A stretch of DNA of 64,000 nucleotides from Sipunculus nudus (Eukaryota > Annelida > Sipuncula > Golfingiida > Sipunculidae): NCBI GenBank assembly GCA_026874595.1, contig CM049318.1, positions 6,401,741-6,465,740 of the forward strand. Direction: 5' to 3'. Below, piece after piece: positions 1-11,154 of this stretch. Below the pieces are notes generated by a model, which did no database searches, was not told the DNA's origin, and saw nothing but the letters and a program-made list of their open reading frames with translations. The stretch's first letter is position 1. Each line of letters opens with the position of its first letter. A program made the position numbers and the translations under genes.

Positions 1-696
1 TATGCTACAAAGCACTTATGCAATACTTGATAAATCATAATTCTGATAAAAACTAGTGGTCTTCCATGCAAGTAGATGGAGAGAAACCTTTTTTCATGAT
101 ACACAGTTCACATGGGGCTCCAGGGCCAAATTGCCAATAATACTCTCAGAGCAGTTCAAAAATTCGAAATTACATGGTGACCCCCCCCCCCCCCACCCCC
201 CACCCCCCCAAAAAAAATAGCAAAGGTAGGTATTTGGAAAAAGATGAATGATAAATAGAGCTGAGAAAAAAAGTAGGAAAAATAGGTAAACAAAAGCAGG
301 CAGGCTGTATGGGCTGTTCTGTGTTTACCATGTCAGAGTCACTGCTGGTTATCTTAGACAACCGGCTGTGGGATACAGACCTTGGAAGACACATAAAGTA
401 ACTCTTCACACGCAGCTTCAGAAGACTATTGGTTGGTTTTCCAACTATAGACCTTAGGTTTGACCGTCCTGTAACAGGACCAAGAACACAAGGCAGCCAC
501 AGCTGTAAATTTGTGCTCTGTTGGTCACAAGTGGTTGGTTTGGCTCTCAGTAAACAAGTTATCCCAAAGTCTCCCAAAGCCCCTGGCTGTACTGGATACA
601 GGCTGGAATCAGTAGCTGTTACCTAGTTGGCTCTTATCCTTTTGGGTGCTGCTGATTGAGGAGGAATTACTTTATTATAATTCACATGGTGACGCC
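1..696. other. Unassigned sequence, no gene called
   Basis: Mixed AT-rich sequence. Open stretches occur on + (429-626) and - (about 215-577), but neither has convincing splice sites, a family motif or a clear start, so I do not call a gene. The stretch 405-620 is less AT-rich than its surroundings and could hide an exon, but I could not define its edges. Confidence 0.4.
181..217. repeat. Poly-C tract followed by poly-A
   Basis: Fourteen C, then A, six C, A, seven C and eight A. A homopolymer-rich tract with four potential C/G runs. It is prone to length error in assembly and could form an i-motif or G-quadruplex. It is one of four long C/G homopolymers in the window. Confidence 0.9.
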
Positions 697-900
697 CCAG
701 AAAGGTCACAGGAAATAAAGTCACAATTATAGGTATGATACCATAGGAAATAAAGTTTTTGAAAAAAAGTCGCAAACTACGTTAGGAGAAAAAGTCACGT
801 GACATAAATGTCACAATTTTTAGCAGGGAAACACACTTTTTTCCTGTTGCTTTTTTTTTCCACAAGACCTGTGACTTTTTTTCTGTGACTTTTTTCCTGG
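697..900. repeat. Fold-back (inverted repeat) element
   Basis: The left arm (about 697-780) repeats a short motif of the type AGGAAATAAAGTCAC and GAAAAAAAGTCGC. The right arm (about 820-900) carries the reverse complement (GTGACTTTTTTCCTGG, GTGACTTTTTTTCTGTG). Both arms can pair imperfectly around a short centre near 810. There is no coding potential. It is best read as a small foldback or MITE-like element; I could not define a target duplication. Confidence 0.55.
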
Positions 901-2700
901 AATTGATTCACAAATTCATTTGCAGATCAGAATGGCATGTTTGCTGAATAACAAATTTGATTATAATATTATATAAAACATTAATTCCACTAACATTATG
1001 TGCCATATTATGAAATAATTTTTATACATGTATGGCAATAAAGACACAAGAAAGCAAAGTATATAAAGTGAAGGTGTCTGTAAGAAAAGCCTGACTATTG
1101 CTATGGTTAATTCTTTAATGTAATGTCTGCTGCTACAGTATGTGCTGCAACAGCTCACTGCAAATATTTTTATACATACATGTATTTATTTTCATATTGA
1201 TTGAAATATCTACCACCATGGTTAATGGTCAGTTCATTATAAAGTTAAAATATACAAATTCAGTATTAATTTTTATATTTTATCTCAAAAATTTAACCCA
1301 CACATTCTCAAACAGCAGATCAGACCTACAAAATTGAACTCCAGATGGACTGACGTGTAGAATGATAACCTACCAGTTTCTGAAAATTTAAATTAATTTG
1401 AATAAATCATTTAGTTAAAATAAGCACTATTATAATTAACTGCAACTATCTACAGAGAATATGCTTTTAAAAGGAACATTAAATTTCCACTGTTGGTTGC
1501 TTGCTCAGAAAGTTTTGTGGCTTTGCCTGTAGCAGATAATGCAAAAGCAGTTGGGATTTTTTGAGATGTTGACAGGATCAACACTTCATAAAGTATCTTC
1601 TTACAGCTTATCAAAACAAGGAAAAAGAGGGATAAATTTATGGTGTTTATAAATAATTGATAACTCAGCCCTTTCAAGTGATAAAATATGAAAATTGTCA
1701 TTCAATTGTCACAACAAATGACTGCATAAAGCTGTAGAAAATATAAAGGACAAAACTGAATGACAACAGCCATTGATTTTTATATTTGTTCTATCTGAGT
1801 AAGTAAACCCTGGCAGGGTTATCTCTTCCATCTTGAGACATTTCTGGAAACAAAATGAGTTTTATTACTGTGGTTCCACCTTGACCGTCAAATAATAAAA
1901 TTATCAGGCACTCAATAAAAGTACCGGTATTTAATTTAAGAGGACTAAGGCCATTTCAGATCAGTGTGTGAGGGAGAGGAACTGATTGTTGTCTTGGTTT
2001 TTGTAGAACCAATAGAACTTCGCGTGGAGTGTGGTTCATTAGGTGTCTGTAATGAGACTGTTAATGATCAACATAAGATGCAGGCTTAGCCTAACAGTTA
2101 TTTCATTAAGCTAGGCAGTTTAACATGTTTCAACATCATCATGTTTTTCTTGAAAAAAGGCAAACCTGTGTCATTTATTATTTTGTCATTCATTGGTTCA
2201 TGATTTGCAGTTGATACCATAAGTAAGTCCAATTTCATAACAGGAGGCAAATTGAGGGTTGAAACCTAGAAGCCATGTAGATACCTTATTGTGTTATTCA
2301 TTTTATCTTGAAGAAATTAAACTTTCAGAAAGCTTACCCAGCTAGTTCATGAAAACAAAAGAAAAAAATACAGAAGCTGGTTTACGTAGTGAGAAAAACT
2401 AGGGATTGTTGCTAAAAGGTATTCTCTGGTATAGCCACTTGGGCTATGGTTCCTTTGTTTATTGGTTGTTTTGATGAGACAGCATGCAGCACCTGAGGTG
2501 CTGAACCAGACAGTAGGAGAATAAAGCTGGCTGTATGCATGGCTGGAACAGGATTCACCGTTACATAACAGCCTGGGCCAGTCAGCCAGACAGCAGCTGT
2601 TCTCAGGCAGGCTGCACTGCCAGCATCCAGACTGTTACACACTAAGGGATATAGTATACCTGCAAGGTGATAAATTGCTGATCTAGCATTATTACTGGTG
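901..2700. other. Intron-like or intergenic stretch with weak exon candidates
   Basis: AT-rich and mostly without features. Two short open pieces follow reasonable acceptors: 1533-1590 (after GCCTGTAG, open as QIMQKQLGFFEMLTG) and 2007-2090 (after TTTTTGTAG, open as PIELRVECGSLGV to a stop). Neither has both a strong donor and a phase that joins to the downstream exons, so they are noted but not called. The stretch 2440-2645 is less AT-rich and open on both strands without clear exon edges. Confidence 0.35.
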
Positions 2701-2718
2701 TCTACTGGTTAATTCCAG

Positions 2719-2739
2719 ATTGTTACAACTTAATACAAG
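2719..2739 (+). CDS. Possible exon end upstream of gene A (21 bp or longer)
   Basis: The end is set by a strong donor (CAAG|GTAAGT). The frame that leaves one base over is open back to 2682 and reads CYNLIQ just before the junction. The leftover G joins the AG that opens the next candidate exon at 3028 to give a glutamate codon, so the phase fits. The start is unsure: AG dinucleotides at 2717-2718 (after TTAATTCC) and 2685-2686 are both mediocre acceptors. No family is recognised. It is included because of the donor and the phase match, and it could be chance. Confidence 0.28.
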
Positions 2740-3027
2740 GTAAGTGACATCATACTGTACCATCAATGAAATTTTAGCAGATGAAGACAAACTGGGATCA
2801 TTTGCAGCTGTGAACAACAGTTTAGTAATGGGAGCAATGTTTACCTACAGTGAAAGAAAATTGTTAATCTAAGTCTTAATTGTCTTGATAAATCCTTGTG
2901 ACAATCATGATATATATTATAGCTATATTATTGCATTCTCTGTTAAAACATACAATTTAACAGATAATAATTTCAAAGTTACAGCTCCTAGGGACAGAAG
3001 ATTAGTAGCTTTCTGTAGCATTTCCAG

Positions 3028-3072
3028 AGTTGCTTGGTCATGTCAAACTTCTTCTGTCTGTCGGGGACAGAA
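3028..3072 (+). CDS. Gene A internal exon (unrecognised helical protein)
   Basis: A 45-bp candidate internal exon. The acceptor is TTTCCAG after a T-rich stretch and the donor is a strong GAA|GTAAGT. The frame that uses two bases to finish the incoming codon reads LLGHVKLLLSVGDR and leaves one A. That A joins the CT opening the exon at 6590 to give threonine, so the reading frame passes through without a stop. The leucine-rich pattern suggests part of an alpha-helical repeat (HEAT/ARM-like) segment, but that is only inferred from composition. The other two frames are also open, so the call rests on splice sites and phase. Confidence 0.42.
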
Positions 3073-3435
3073 GTAAGTACACCCATCAGAGCATGGATGA
3101 CTCATAAATGTGATATTTGTAAACACAATTGTTAACTTGGAACTGTGATAGTAACATCTTAAATATTTGTTTGATAGGAGGAAAAAATGTCATCTGCATG
3201 GTCCTGTTATTTGTATACAGACATGCAGTATACAGGTGTGTAAAAACTTGGGTTTGCTGGCACAGGTCCTTCTGAGATAGTAGGCATTTATTGAAAGCCA
3301 GAAATGTACCAAGCTGACACTCACCACAAGCAAGACAACATGTAACAAATCATGGCACATGTTAGGTAATAGAAGGAAAATAATAAAAAAAAAAAAACTA
3401 ATACAATAATAATCTAGACTAGATCTTGGTGGACC

Positions 3436-6205
3436 TTTGTCAGTTAAGGTCTGTCGTCTGTACGTTAACCCATACTATCTTGAAAACGGCAAGTGTTAGC
3501 ATCACGATATTTTATGCAAAAAATTAGTCATCTAAAAAACTCTATCGGATTTTGTTTATTTTTTGTCTAACTGTATTTTCTTAGATTTTATAGAGAAAAA
3601 GCTAAAAAAACTTTAAAAATCTTCTTCTCTGAAACTATTTAGCCAAATTGTCCAATATTTCACAGAAATGATCCCTGGAACAGTCTCTCTCAAGTTTGTT
3701 CGAATGGTTTAAGTTTTGTGAATTTTGGCTGAGTTACAGGAAGTTGAACTTTGTTAACTGTGAGAAAGCATATTAAAATTTAAATCTCAGAAACAGCTGG
3801 AGCTGTCATCACCAAATTTTATGCCAATGTTAGTCACATGAGTCATTTCTGAAATTGAGGTATTGGTGGCGCCACCTGCACCGGCCTTTTTGGTACGGGG
3901 GTCATCAGTGCCCATATTATACTGATGGCTACAAAAAACTTCTTCTCTGAAACCATATGGCTAAATTGTTTAATATCGCACAAAAATGATCCTAGGGTAG
4001 TGCTTTCTGAACTTTGTTCAAATGGTCTCAATTCAGAGACTTTTGGCTGAGTTATGGGAAGCTGAATTTAGTCATATGCCATAACAGCCCATTTTAGCTC
4101 AGTGGCTACAAAGATCTTCTTCTTAAAAACCACTCGGCAAAATTCTTAAATCTCACACATTAATTATCCTTAGATGTTGATAATTCAAGTTTGTTCAAAT
4201 GGTTTTGGTTCAGTGATTTTTGGCTGAGTTATGGGAAGCTCAACTAAGCCATTTTGTTGTATTTTCCCATATGAATTATAAACCTGCAAAACGTTTTTTG
4301 ACTGAGGCCAATTTGTTTAATATTTTACAAGAATAATCCCCTGAATAATTCTAATAATAATTGTCTTTTATGGTTCCAAAGAATGAATATAGGCTGAATT
4401 ATAAAGATTGAATTGAGTCATTTTACCATATGTGTTAGCTGTTTGAAGCAGATACCTCTAGCCTGGCACCAGTTTATCAGCATCTGTTACATCATGCCTC
4501 TAGACATTTAGATTTCAGGTTATCAATAGTTAATATTGACAAGAGTGTTTTTTAAAAGCTTTAAAAAAATGTAGATTTATGATTTTAGATATTCCTCATG
4601 CCAGGCAATGTTTACAATCACAGGTATACAGCTCTCTGTGGGTATATAAAGATGGCTGTACATGGATTATAAATAATTGGTATCCATACTCAACTTAATT
4701 CAACATTTTGCCATCAGTGAGAAGTATCTGTTTTATAATTTTTCATTCATTGTGCATCTGTAGTAATTTTTAGCGAACCTGTGAGCTAATTCGATGGTGT
4801 TAGGGCATCCGCCGTCTGTGCGTTAACCCATACTATTTCGAAAACGACTGGAGCTAGCATCATGAAATTTAAAGCAAAAAAATAGCCATCTGAAAAACTC
4901 TGCATTTTCATAGATTTTATAGAGAAAAAGCTAAAAAAACTATAAAAATCCTCCAAAACAGTCAATCCAAATTGTTCAAATTTTACAGAAATAATCTTTT
5001 ATACCATCTCTCTCAAGTTTGTTCGAATGGTTCAAGTTCGGTGAATTTTGGCTGAGTTACAGGAAGTTGAACTCAGTCATCTGTCCAAAAAAGCATACTA
5101 AAATGATTTTCAAGTTTACTTGAATGATTTTTGGCAGAATTATTGGACCTGTAACAATGAAAGGACTGCATCTTTTATTATTCTAGATATTTTGATGAAA
5201 AGTTTATGAATATGTCAGCTTGAAAAAAAATTACAGACCAGGATTGTGTCTGTATCTTTAAATAGGTTGAGAAACTGCCAACTGTTTCAGATTTGGCAAC
5301 AGATCAAGAGTTCATTGAGTGCAGCCAGATATAGGGTCAAGAGTTCAGTCAGTGCAGCCAAGCACAAGGCATGTGATCACCTCATGGGTGACATGTGAAC
5401 ACCTCATGGGCACCATGGCCAAAGGTCAGCCTGAATCTATTTATAGCTTTGGCAGACTGCCAGCTGTGTCAGATTATGCAACAGGTCAAGATTTCACTCA
5501 GTGCAGCCAGGTACAGGTCAAAAGTTCACTCAGTCTAGTCAGGTGCAGGTCATGAGTTCACTCTGTGCAGTACCCTGAGCCAGCAAATTTGTCACAGTTC
5601 ACTCAGGGCAACTTCCTCTCTCACCTAAGCCTCATCAGCCCCATACATCAGACTCAAGGTAAGTTTGATGTATTGATCTGATATTTTGACCTGTCTATGT
5701 GTCTTTGATGGCTTTCTCGTTCACAAGACAGGTGTCGCCACCTACAGTTACTTTTGCACAGTGTATGTGCCTGCTTATTTCTAAAGAGGAATACGATATA
5801 TCACCCTGAAATTGGGCATATTTATACATATCAAATAGTTTTGTCGTATAAAACACTGGTGGTGCCACCTACAGTAATTTTTGCACAGTGTGTGTCCCTG
5901 CTTATTTCTCAGGAGGGGTTTGATATATCAGTATGAAATTGGGCATATGTATATATCTCTGATAACTTTGTTGTATACAAGACTGGTGGTGCCAGCTACA
6001 ATCATTTTTGTGTTGTGTGCACCCCTGCCAGAATTTCAGCAGTGATGTTTGTGTGATTGTTTCTTGTTCAAAATGTTTAATACTTGCTTTGTTCATATAC
6101 ATGTTACACATGTACTTGAAAAGGAAGGGTCCAGCATTGAAGCATTATACCTGGTGTATTTCCCAATGCACAGGTTCGCATTAGGCCTGTAGGCCTTGTT
6201 TTAAT
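3436..6205 (+). mobile_element. Interspersed repeat family R1, copy 1 (5' end incomplete)
   Basis: Closely similar sequence recurs at 25212-27432 and 60187-62753. The element is composite: an inner unit starts at 4767 with TTTTTAGCGAACCTGTGAGC and the right end closes with CACAGGTTCGCATTAGGCC. GCGAACCTGTG and CACAGGTTCGC are inverted repeats, so a DNA-transposon-like origin is likely. Copy 1 lacks the left-end motif that copy 3 keeps at 60187. Inside are sub-repeats around TTTGGCTGAGTTATGGGAAG, a CAAGAGTTCACTCAGTGCAG block, and a short CATGTGATCACCTCATGGG tandem (about two units here). No transposase frame is present, so it is probably non-autonomous. Confidence 0.7.
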
Positions 6206-6589
6206 GAAAGAGGATAAACCAAAGTAGCTGAGATGGTTATATGATAGACACAGCTTCATGTGTTGATATAATGGAGTTTTCTGAGAATTCTCTTTGATTC
6301 ACTATACCAGAGCATCACTGGTAATTGCACAGATAAAAACAAGTTAACATTTGAGTGCATAACATTATCAGTGAGACACTAGGGTTCCACAATCAAGTAG
6401 ACTAGCACGGCAGGAATCGCTTAATGGCAGAAAAAGTAGCTGAGCTCTCACCAAACGCCCAGCAGGCAGCCCTGTTGGGTATTAAAGGTGAACAATCGCT
6501 TGTTTTCTCAAGACTGTAGTACAACTCAAAAGTGGCGTTTTTTAACTTCCTGTCTTTTTCATTCAAGCTGTCTTTTTCTTCTGTAATAG
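6206..6589. other. Intron-like sequence
   Basis: No repeat or open frame of note. Its last ~60 bases become pyrimidine-rich (CTGTCTTTTTCTTCTG) and form the acceptor of the exon at 6590. Confidence 0.45.
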
Positions 6590-6641
6590 CTCCTAGGACA
6601 TTGCACTCTGTTTTAATGGCAGCATTGTGTGTGTTGAATCA
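6590..6641 (+). CDS. Gene A internal exon (unrecognised helical protein)
   Basis: A 52-bp candidate exon with a strong acceptor (long pyrimidine tract then AATAG) and a strong donor (ATCA|GTAAGT). Only one frame is open: two bases finish the previous codon, then PRTLHSVLMAALCVLN, then CA left over. The leftover CA plus the C opening the exon at 13167 gives histidine, so the joined frame continues. The other two frames hit stops (TAA and TAG), which makes chance less likely. The peptide is an amphipathic, leucine- and alanine-rich helix. Family not recognised. The following intron contains the 30-bp minisatellite. Confidence 0.58.
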
Positions 6642-6810
6642 GTAAGTTTTGGTGTGCAAATAAATATTGTATTTTATTACCTGTTTAGTTATATGTCTTA
6701 CATCTCATTTATCATATATTTTAGGCTTTGCAAGACATCTACCAATTTAACTGATATATCTTTTGTCATTGGCTAAATTGAGCATGATAAATGGTAAAAT
6801 GGTGGACCAC

Positions 6811-7440
6811 AGTGAGGTGGTGTACATGGGGATAGGACACAGTGAGGTGGTGTACATGGGGATAGTACACAGTCAGGTGGTGTACATGGGGATAGGACAC
6901 AGTCAGGTGCCGTACATGGGGATAGGACACAGTCAGGTGGTGTACATGGGGATAGGACACAGTCAGGTGGTGTACATGGGGATAGGACACAATCAGTTGG
7001 TGTACATGGGGATAGGACACAGTCAGGTGGTGTACATGGGGATAGGACACAGTCAGGTGGTGTACATGGGGATAGGACACAGTCAGGTGGTGTACATGGG
7101 GATAGGACACAGTCAGGTGGTGTACATGGGGATAGGACACAGTCAGGTGGTGTACATGGGGATAGGACACAGTCAGGTGGTGTACATGGGGATAGGACAC
7201 AGTCAGGTGGTGTACATGGGGATAGGACACAGTCAGGTGGTGTACATGGGGATATGACACAGTCAGGTGGTGTACATGGGGATAGGACACAGTCAGGTGG
7301 TGTACATGGGGATAGGACACAGTCAGGTGGTGTACATGGGGATAGGACACAGTCAGGTAGTGTACATGGGGATAGGACATAGTCAGGTGGTGTACATGGG
7401 GATAGGACACAGTCAGGTGGTGTACATGGGGATAGGACAT
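6811..7440. repeat. 30-bp minisatellite, 21 units
   Basis: Twenty-one units of the type AGTCAGGTGGTGTACATGGG + GATAGGACAC in perfect 30-bp register with no insertions or deletions and only scattered substitutions. Because 30 is a multiple of three, it is open on + as a ten-residue repeat (HSQVVYMGIG), broken once by a G-to-T change near 7254, and fully open on - as LTVSYPHVHH repeats. There is no splice or start context, so I read it as an intronic minisatellite, not a gene. The lack of indels suggests recent amplification or unequal exchange. Confidence 0.95.
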
Positions 7441-7515
7441 AGCCTGTTGGTTAATATGTTTGACTTTGGTGCCCGGGAGCCTTGTTTCAACCCCCTACCT
7501 GAACATCCAAGGTAA
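7439..7515 (+). repeat. tRNA-like (SINE head-like) fragment
   Basis: TAGCCTGTTGGTTA resembles a tRNA A box and TGTTTCAACCCC, about 40 bases on, resembles a degenerate B box. This is the spacing expected of a tRNA-derived SINE head. The A-box part (CAGCCTGTTGGTTAAT) recurs at 41652-41667, which supports a repeat family. It does not fold as a normal tRNA by eye, so it is not called a tRNA gene. The minisatellite runs directly into it. Confidence 0.35.
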
Positions 7516-7980
7516 AATAGTTAATTTTCAATAGTACCTATGAGGTTTGCTATAATACCTTAACCACGGGTCATGATTATAGAATAATTTCTCAACCTGA
7601 GTAATATTCACCTTTGTTTTTGCTATGTTTAAGATTTACTGAAAATTATGCTAATTACTCATTTTCACTCTTTTTTGTATGTGCAAAGCTAAGTGTCCAG
7701 CATGTATCACAACATTAGGACACGCCCATGTCTTTATGCAGGAGCATGCGAACCATGCACATATATATATAACTTTCAGAGCTACATATAAATACAGTGT
7801 ACATACATTGTATTCAGAGCACATCTTTATTCAGTCGGTGGAGAATTCCTGCTGATTTTACTCATTCTTCACTCTTTTTTTTAAAGGAGACTGTTCTTTT
7901 TTCCACAGCACCTACTCGTTTTTCAGTGCTCAACCTTTGGCACGTCTGCGGCACCACAAAAAGGATATGGACCCACGTCT
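7516..7980. other. Unassigned intron-like sequence
   Basis: AT-rich and includes a short ATATATATATA run near 7760. No supported gene or repeat. Confidence 0.45.
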
Positions 7981-8075
7981 GTTTTAACCATTTTTGCATG
8001 TTCTCCGTCCTGTATAGTTTTACCAATTTTTGCATACTGCCTGTCCTGGATAGTTTCACCATTTTGTACGCCACC
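7981..8075. repeat. Degenerate ~36-bp tandem repeat, about 2.5 units
   Basis: Successive blocks read GTTTTAACCATTTTTGCAT..CCGTCCTGTATA, GTTTTACCAATTTTTGCAT..CTGTCCTGGATA and GTTTCACCATTTTGTAC. Open on both strands as a by-product. Confidence 0.6.
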
Positions 8076-8977
8076 TGCTGTCCATTCTTACCCTTTATTA
8101 TCAATGGTTGAGTACAAAAATGAGGAACTGATCACATTATATATATATTAAAAAATTAGAATGCTTATTCCTGAGAGAGCCCCAGTGTCTGCTCTACTTC
8201 TTAAGTCACTTCCGTGTGCTGATTGCTGATTTACCATTCATTAGATGCCATGGAGATGATGAGGCGAAAGCTTGAGATTTTTCTTCCGAATAACTGTCCA
8301 TGGTAGTTGGTGTTAACTCAGATCAAATATCAAAGTCTCAGGACTGCATGCCACTGGGCAAATTTGTTTTGTGACATTTCAGTGCTGTTAAATAGTCATT
8401 GCTTTGAAGGATGTGTAAAAACGATAAAAATATAACTTTTTTGTCGTGATTCTTCCAAAGGCTAATGGTCGTCATGGTGAGCTTCTTCCCCCCTTCACTT
8501 CGTAGATCATGGTATAGCTCTTAGGAAGACCACAGATATTAAAAGTGTGACCTGCCACTGACAGTTGTCACATAGAACTCCATTACCTGCTGCCGAGAAT
8601 TATCACATTCAGCTCCATTATTTTGTCTCATTTTGTTTTTATTAACCTTCTAGCGCAGTATTTTCCAGGTTGAATAAGCTGAACTAGCAATCTAGGAGTG
8701 TTCCTGTGGTCCATGTAGATTTATGGCTAGAGATTACGTGATATGGAACACCGGTCTGTTCTATTTTCACCCTTAGTTATTAATAATGTAGATAGAATAA
8801 GTGTATCTGCTAAAAATGGAGTTTCCTGCATTCTATGTTTTCATGCAGGTTCTGCCTCCACAGCTTTCATTTCCTCTAAGACCCCTGGATGGATTTTTCT
8901 GAAACGCTGCACAATTATATAGCATCAAAAATGAACTGGTACCAAACAAAAATGAAAATGAAAATCATACAAAGCTC
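8076..8977. other. Unassigned sequence
   Basis: Mostly AT-rich. The frame at about 8162-8275 is open (it includes LLYFLSHFRVLIADLPFIRC) but lacks a good acceptor, so no exon is called. Confidence 0.35.
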
Positions 8978-9060
8978 AAGAGAGGTTTGATGTATCAGCG
9001 TGAAATTTTGTAGATCTTTGATACTTTGTACGCATGACTGGTGGTGCCACCAACAATAAT
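8978..9060 (+). repeat. R1 fragment
   Basis: GAGGTTTGATGTATCAGCGTG and ACTGGTGGTGCCACC match the 3' part of R1 (compare 5914-5996 and 62480-62565). A short relic of the same family. Confidence 0.6.
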
Positions 9061-10074
9061 ATATAGTTCATCAGTGCGTCGTGGGTTACTTTTGCATATC
9101 TTGGGATACTTGCCAATATTCTAAGTATTGCTAATATCCTATGTGTTTCAGTATTTAAAGGTAAGCTTTATTTTAATTGATTACATGACTTGTACTTCAT
9201 CTTTGGACTGCATTTTCATTTTTAAATCCAGTTTGTATTTTACATGAATTTTGAGGTTTAAAAGAGGCCTTTACCAAGGACTGGAGATCTTAAGCATCAC
9301 AATCAATTAAATGCCGAATTTTCCTAATTAAACACATTGTTGGGGTCCATTTGTGTCTCTAGGCCCTTGTTGCTACTTACATTTATTCTTGACAAGAGAA
9401 ATCTCTTATGTGAAAAGTGAAAAACCCTATCTACTTAAAGGTAAGAGAATTGGTCAATTTTCAGCTGGTTTTACTGGTGTAATCAGAGAAAAGGTTACCA
9501 TTAACTGCGACTCCTTAAATTTCTTCTTGAATGAGGCACTGAATCAAAACTTTATGAACAAGATCAAATTTCATATTAGGGTCTATGTGGATATAATGCA
9601 TAATCTTAATAACATCAAATACTATATCAAATACTATATTAGTATCAAATACTGTCAGACAAGGAAAATACAGGACTGCAGGTAGCATTAACATTTAACA
9701 TCCATGCTCATGCGAATGTATTGTACTTTCACTGTGATTGTGATAAATTTCATAGGTATAAGTTGTGAGAGGGTGAATACAAATCAAGAGAAATTCTAAT
9801 TATATCTTTTGTTTAAGCTATGCTATTTATGAAAATAATGTTATTCCTTTATAATGTGCAATAATATGACATATACTATCACATCCATCATAGTAATCAG
9901 TGTTAAAGCCTACAACTAGTACAATGACTATTTCCCAAAGTTATGAAGATGACCATATATCTTAAGTGATTATAATGCACTGACAGTATATGCTTGGGAA
10001 TATAACTCTCAATCAGTGTTGTGCAGATAAATTTTATATATTATATTGATGGTTGATGGATTTATTTCATAATA
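9061..10074. other. Unassigned sequence with one weak exon candidate
   Basis: The segment 9363-9440 has an acceptor (GTGTCTCTAG) and donor (AAAG|GTAAGA), and one of three frames is open (CCYLHLFLTREISYVKSEK). Neither the phase nor the composition supports it strongly. The rest is AT-rich and featureless. Confidence 0.3.
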
Positions 10075-10265
10075 GATTGAATTGGTCGCATTTTGATATA
10101 ATTTATCACAAAGGAATATTCGTATGGAGGATGCACATGCAAAGAAGTTACATCATCCAGAGAAACATTTTTCCATCAGAAACGCATAGAAGATCTGTAA
10201 TAGAAGTAGAACCAATGGGAAATGAAACCCACATCAGCAAACAAAAAGTGTCAAGACCTTTGTAA
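10075..10265 (+). CDS. Possible 3'-terminal exon with poly(A) signals
   Basis: After an acceptor-like TTTATTTCATAATAG, one frame stays open to TAA at 10263-10265 and includes NIFPSETHRRSVIEVEPMGN. Two AATAAA motifs follow at about 10295 and 10317, as expected for a short 3' UTR. The single base finishing the incoming codon fits the phase left by the exon at 6641, so it could be an alternative last exon of gene A. That link is only an inference, because the exon at 13167 fits equally. The protein family is not recognised and the codon composition is AT-rich. Confidence 0.25.
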
Positions 10266-10487
10266 TTATTTAGAGCCCCTTTTTTTCCCATTTAATAAAT
10301 ATTTATTTTCTGTTTAAATAAAATCGGAATTCTGGAATGTTCCATTTTATCTTTATATTTTATGTTATATTATTGCTACATACTTTAAGGAGTTAAATCT
10401 TGTAAAATCAGGATGATAAATGGATTATGTGTTCAATAAGCTGTTTATATGTTTTTAATTTTAATATTGCTATCATTGATGCCATAG

Positions 10488-10637
10488 TTACTTAAGTATA
10501 TTCAAAATTATACTTGGTCCTTCCCATAAATGGTTCTTCGTCAAGCCCACACGCAAGTAGGCTCTTTCAGTTGTGCTGGGTTCCAGTCTATATATTTCTT
10601 GTTTAAAGTCATTCAAAAGATGACAAAAAATTCTGTG
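10488..10637 (-). CDS. Possible 3'-terminal exon on the minus strand
   Basis: On the minus strand, after GGCTTGCACAG, a frame stays open to TAA at 10488 and includes RLEPSTTERAYLRVGLTKNH. The piece has more balanced base composition than its flanks and two CpG sites, which is coding-like. It may also begin at an in-frame ATG a few codons upstream (GTAGGCTTGCAC follows it). Minus-strand AATAAA is present near 10303. No family is recognised. The possible + strand last exon at 10075-10265 would make this a convergent pair. Chance is a real alternative. Confidence 0.27.
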   Translation of the reverse strand, partial: HRIFCHLLNDFKQEIYRLEPSTTERAYLRVGLTKNHLWEGPSIILNILK

Positions 10638-10674
10638 CAAGCCTACCATGAAAGTACTAATTAATGGATACAAA

Positions 10675-11154
10675 CCAGTTGCAAAGGAAGATGCCAGCCT
10701 TGTGTATATTTATATAAATAATGAACTGACAAGCATTTTTTACTGGTTTAGCGCTTAGAAAAGGGTAGGGATGGTTTGTATAGTTAATTGAAAACTGCTT
10801 AAGCCCAAATTTGTACCAACTATTATTCAAGCGCCTGTGGTTTTTCCATTCATTTTTCCGTAATAACGGAAAAAACAGGTCTCTAATTATTATCATTCTT
10901 CAGGATCACCTTTCAATATCATGTTACGTCATCATTGAAATTAGCAAAGAAGAAAGAATAGGTGCACAGGCATTATCTTTCTTATCATGTGATTATAAGT
11001 TACAAGAAATAATCAATTAAAAATCAATCCTTGGGGTTTTTTTTTTTCAATCATCAGGTATGATTTAAAAACCAATACTTAACACTAATGTCAGTGAATC
11101 ATTTCTGAGTAGGTTGGTTTTGTCATGTTGTGTCCTGCTTTTACCGATATTCAG
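10675..11154. other. Unassigned sequence
   Basis: Open for about 80 codons on - (10657-10896) and shorter on +, but without edges or motifs. The end (TCCTGCTTTTACCGATATTCAG) is the acceptor of the next candidate exon. Confidence 0.35.

Noticed and set aside
5658-5675. Strong GTAAGT donor CTCAAG|GTAAGT
   Set aside because: The same site is present in all three R1 copies (also 27023 and 62353), so it belongs to the repeat and not to a host exon.
6763-7515. Repeat protein HSQVVYMGIG (+) or LTVSYPHVHH (-)
   Set aside because: A by-product of an indel-free 30-bp minisatellite; open on both strands and broken on + by a single substitution.
9353-9685. 110-codon + frame
   Set aside because: Starts at a non-ATG codon, is AT-rich, has only one moderate splice pair inside and no motif.
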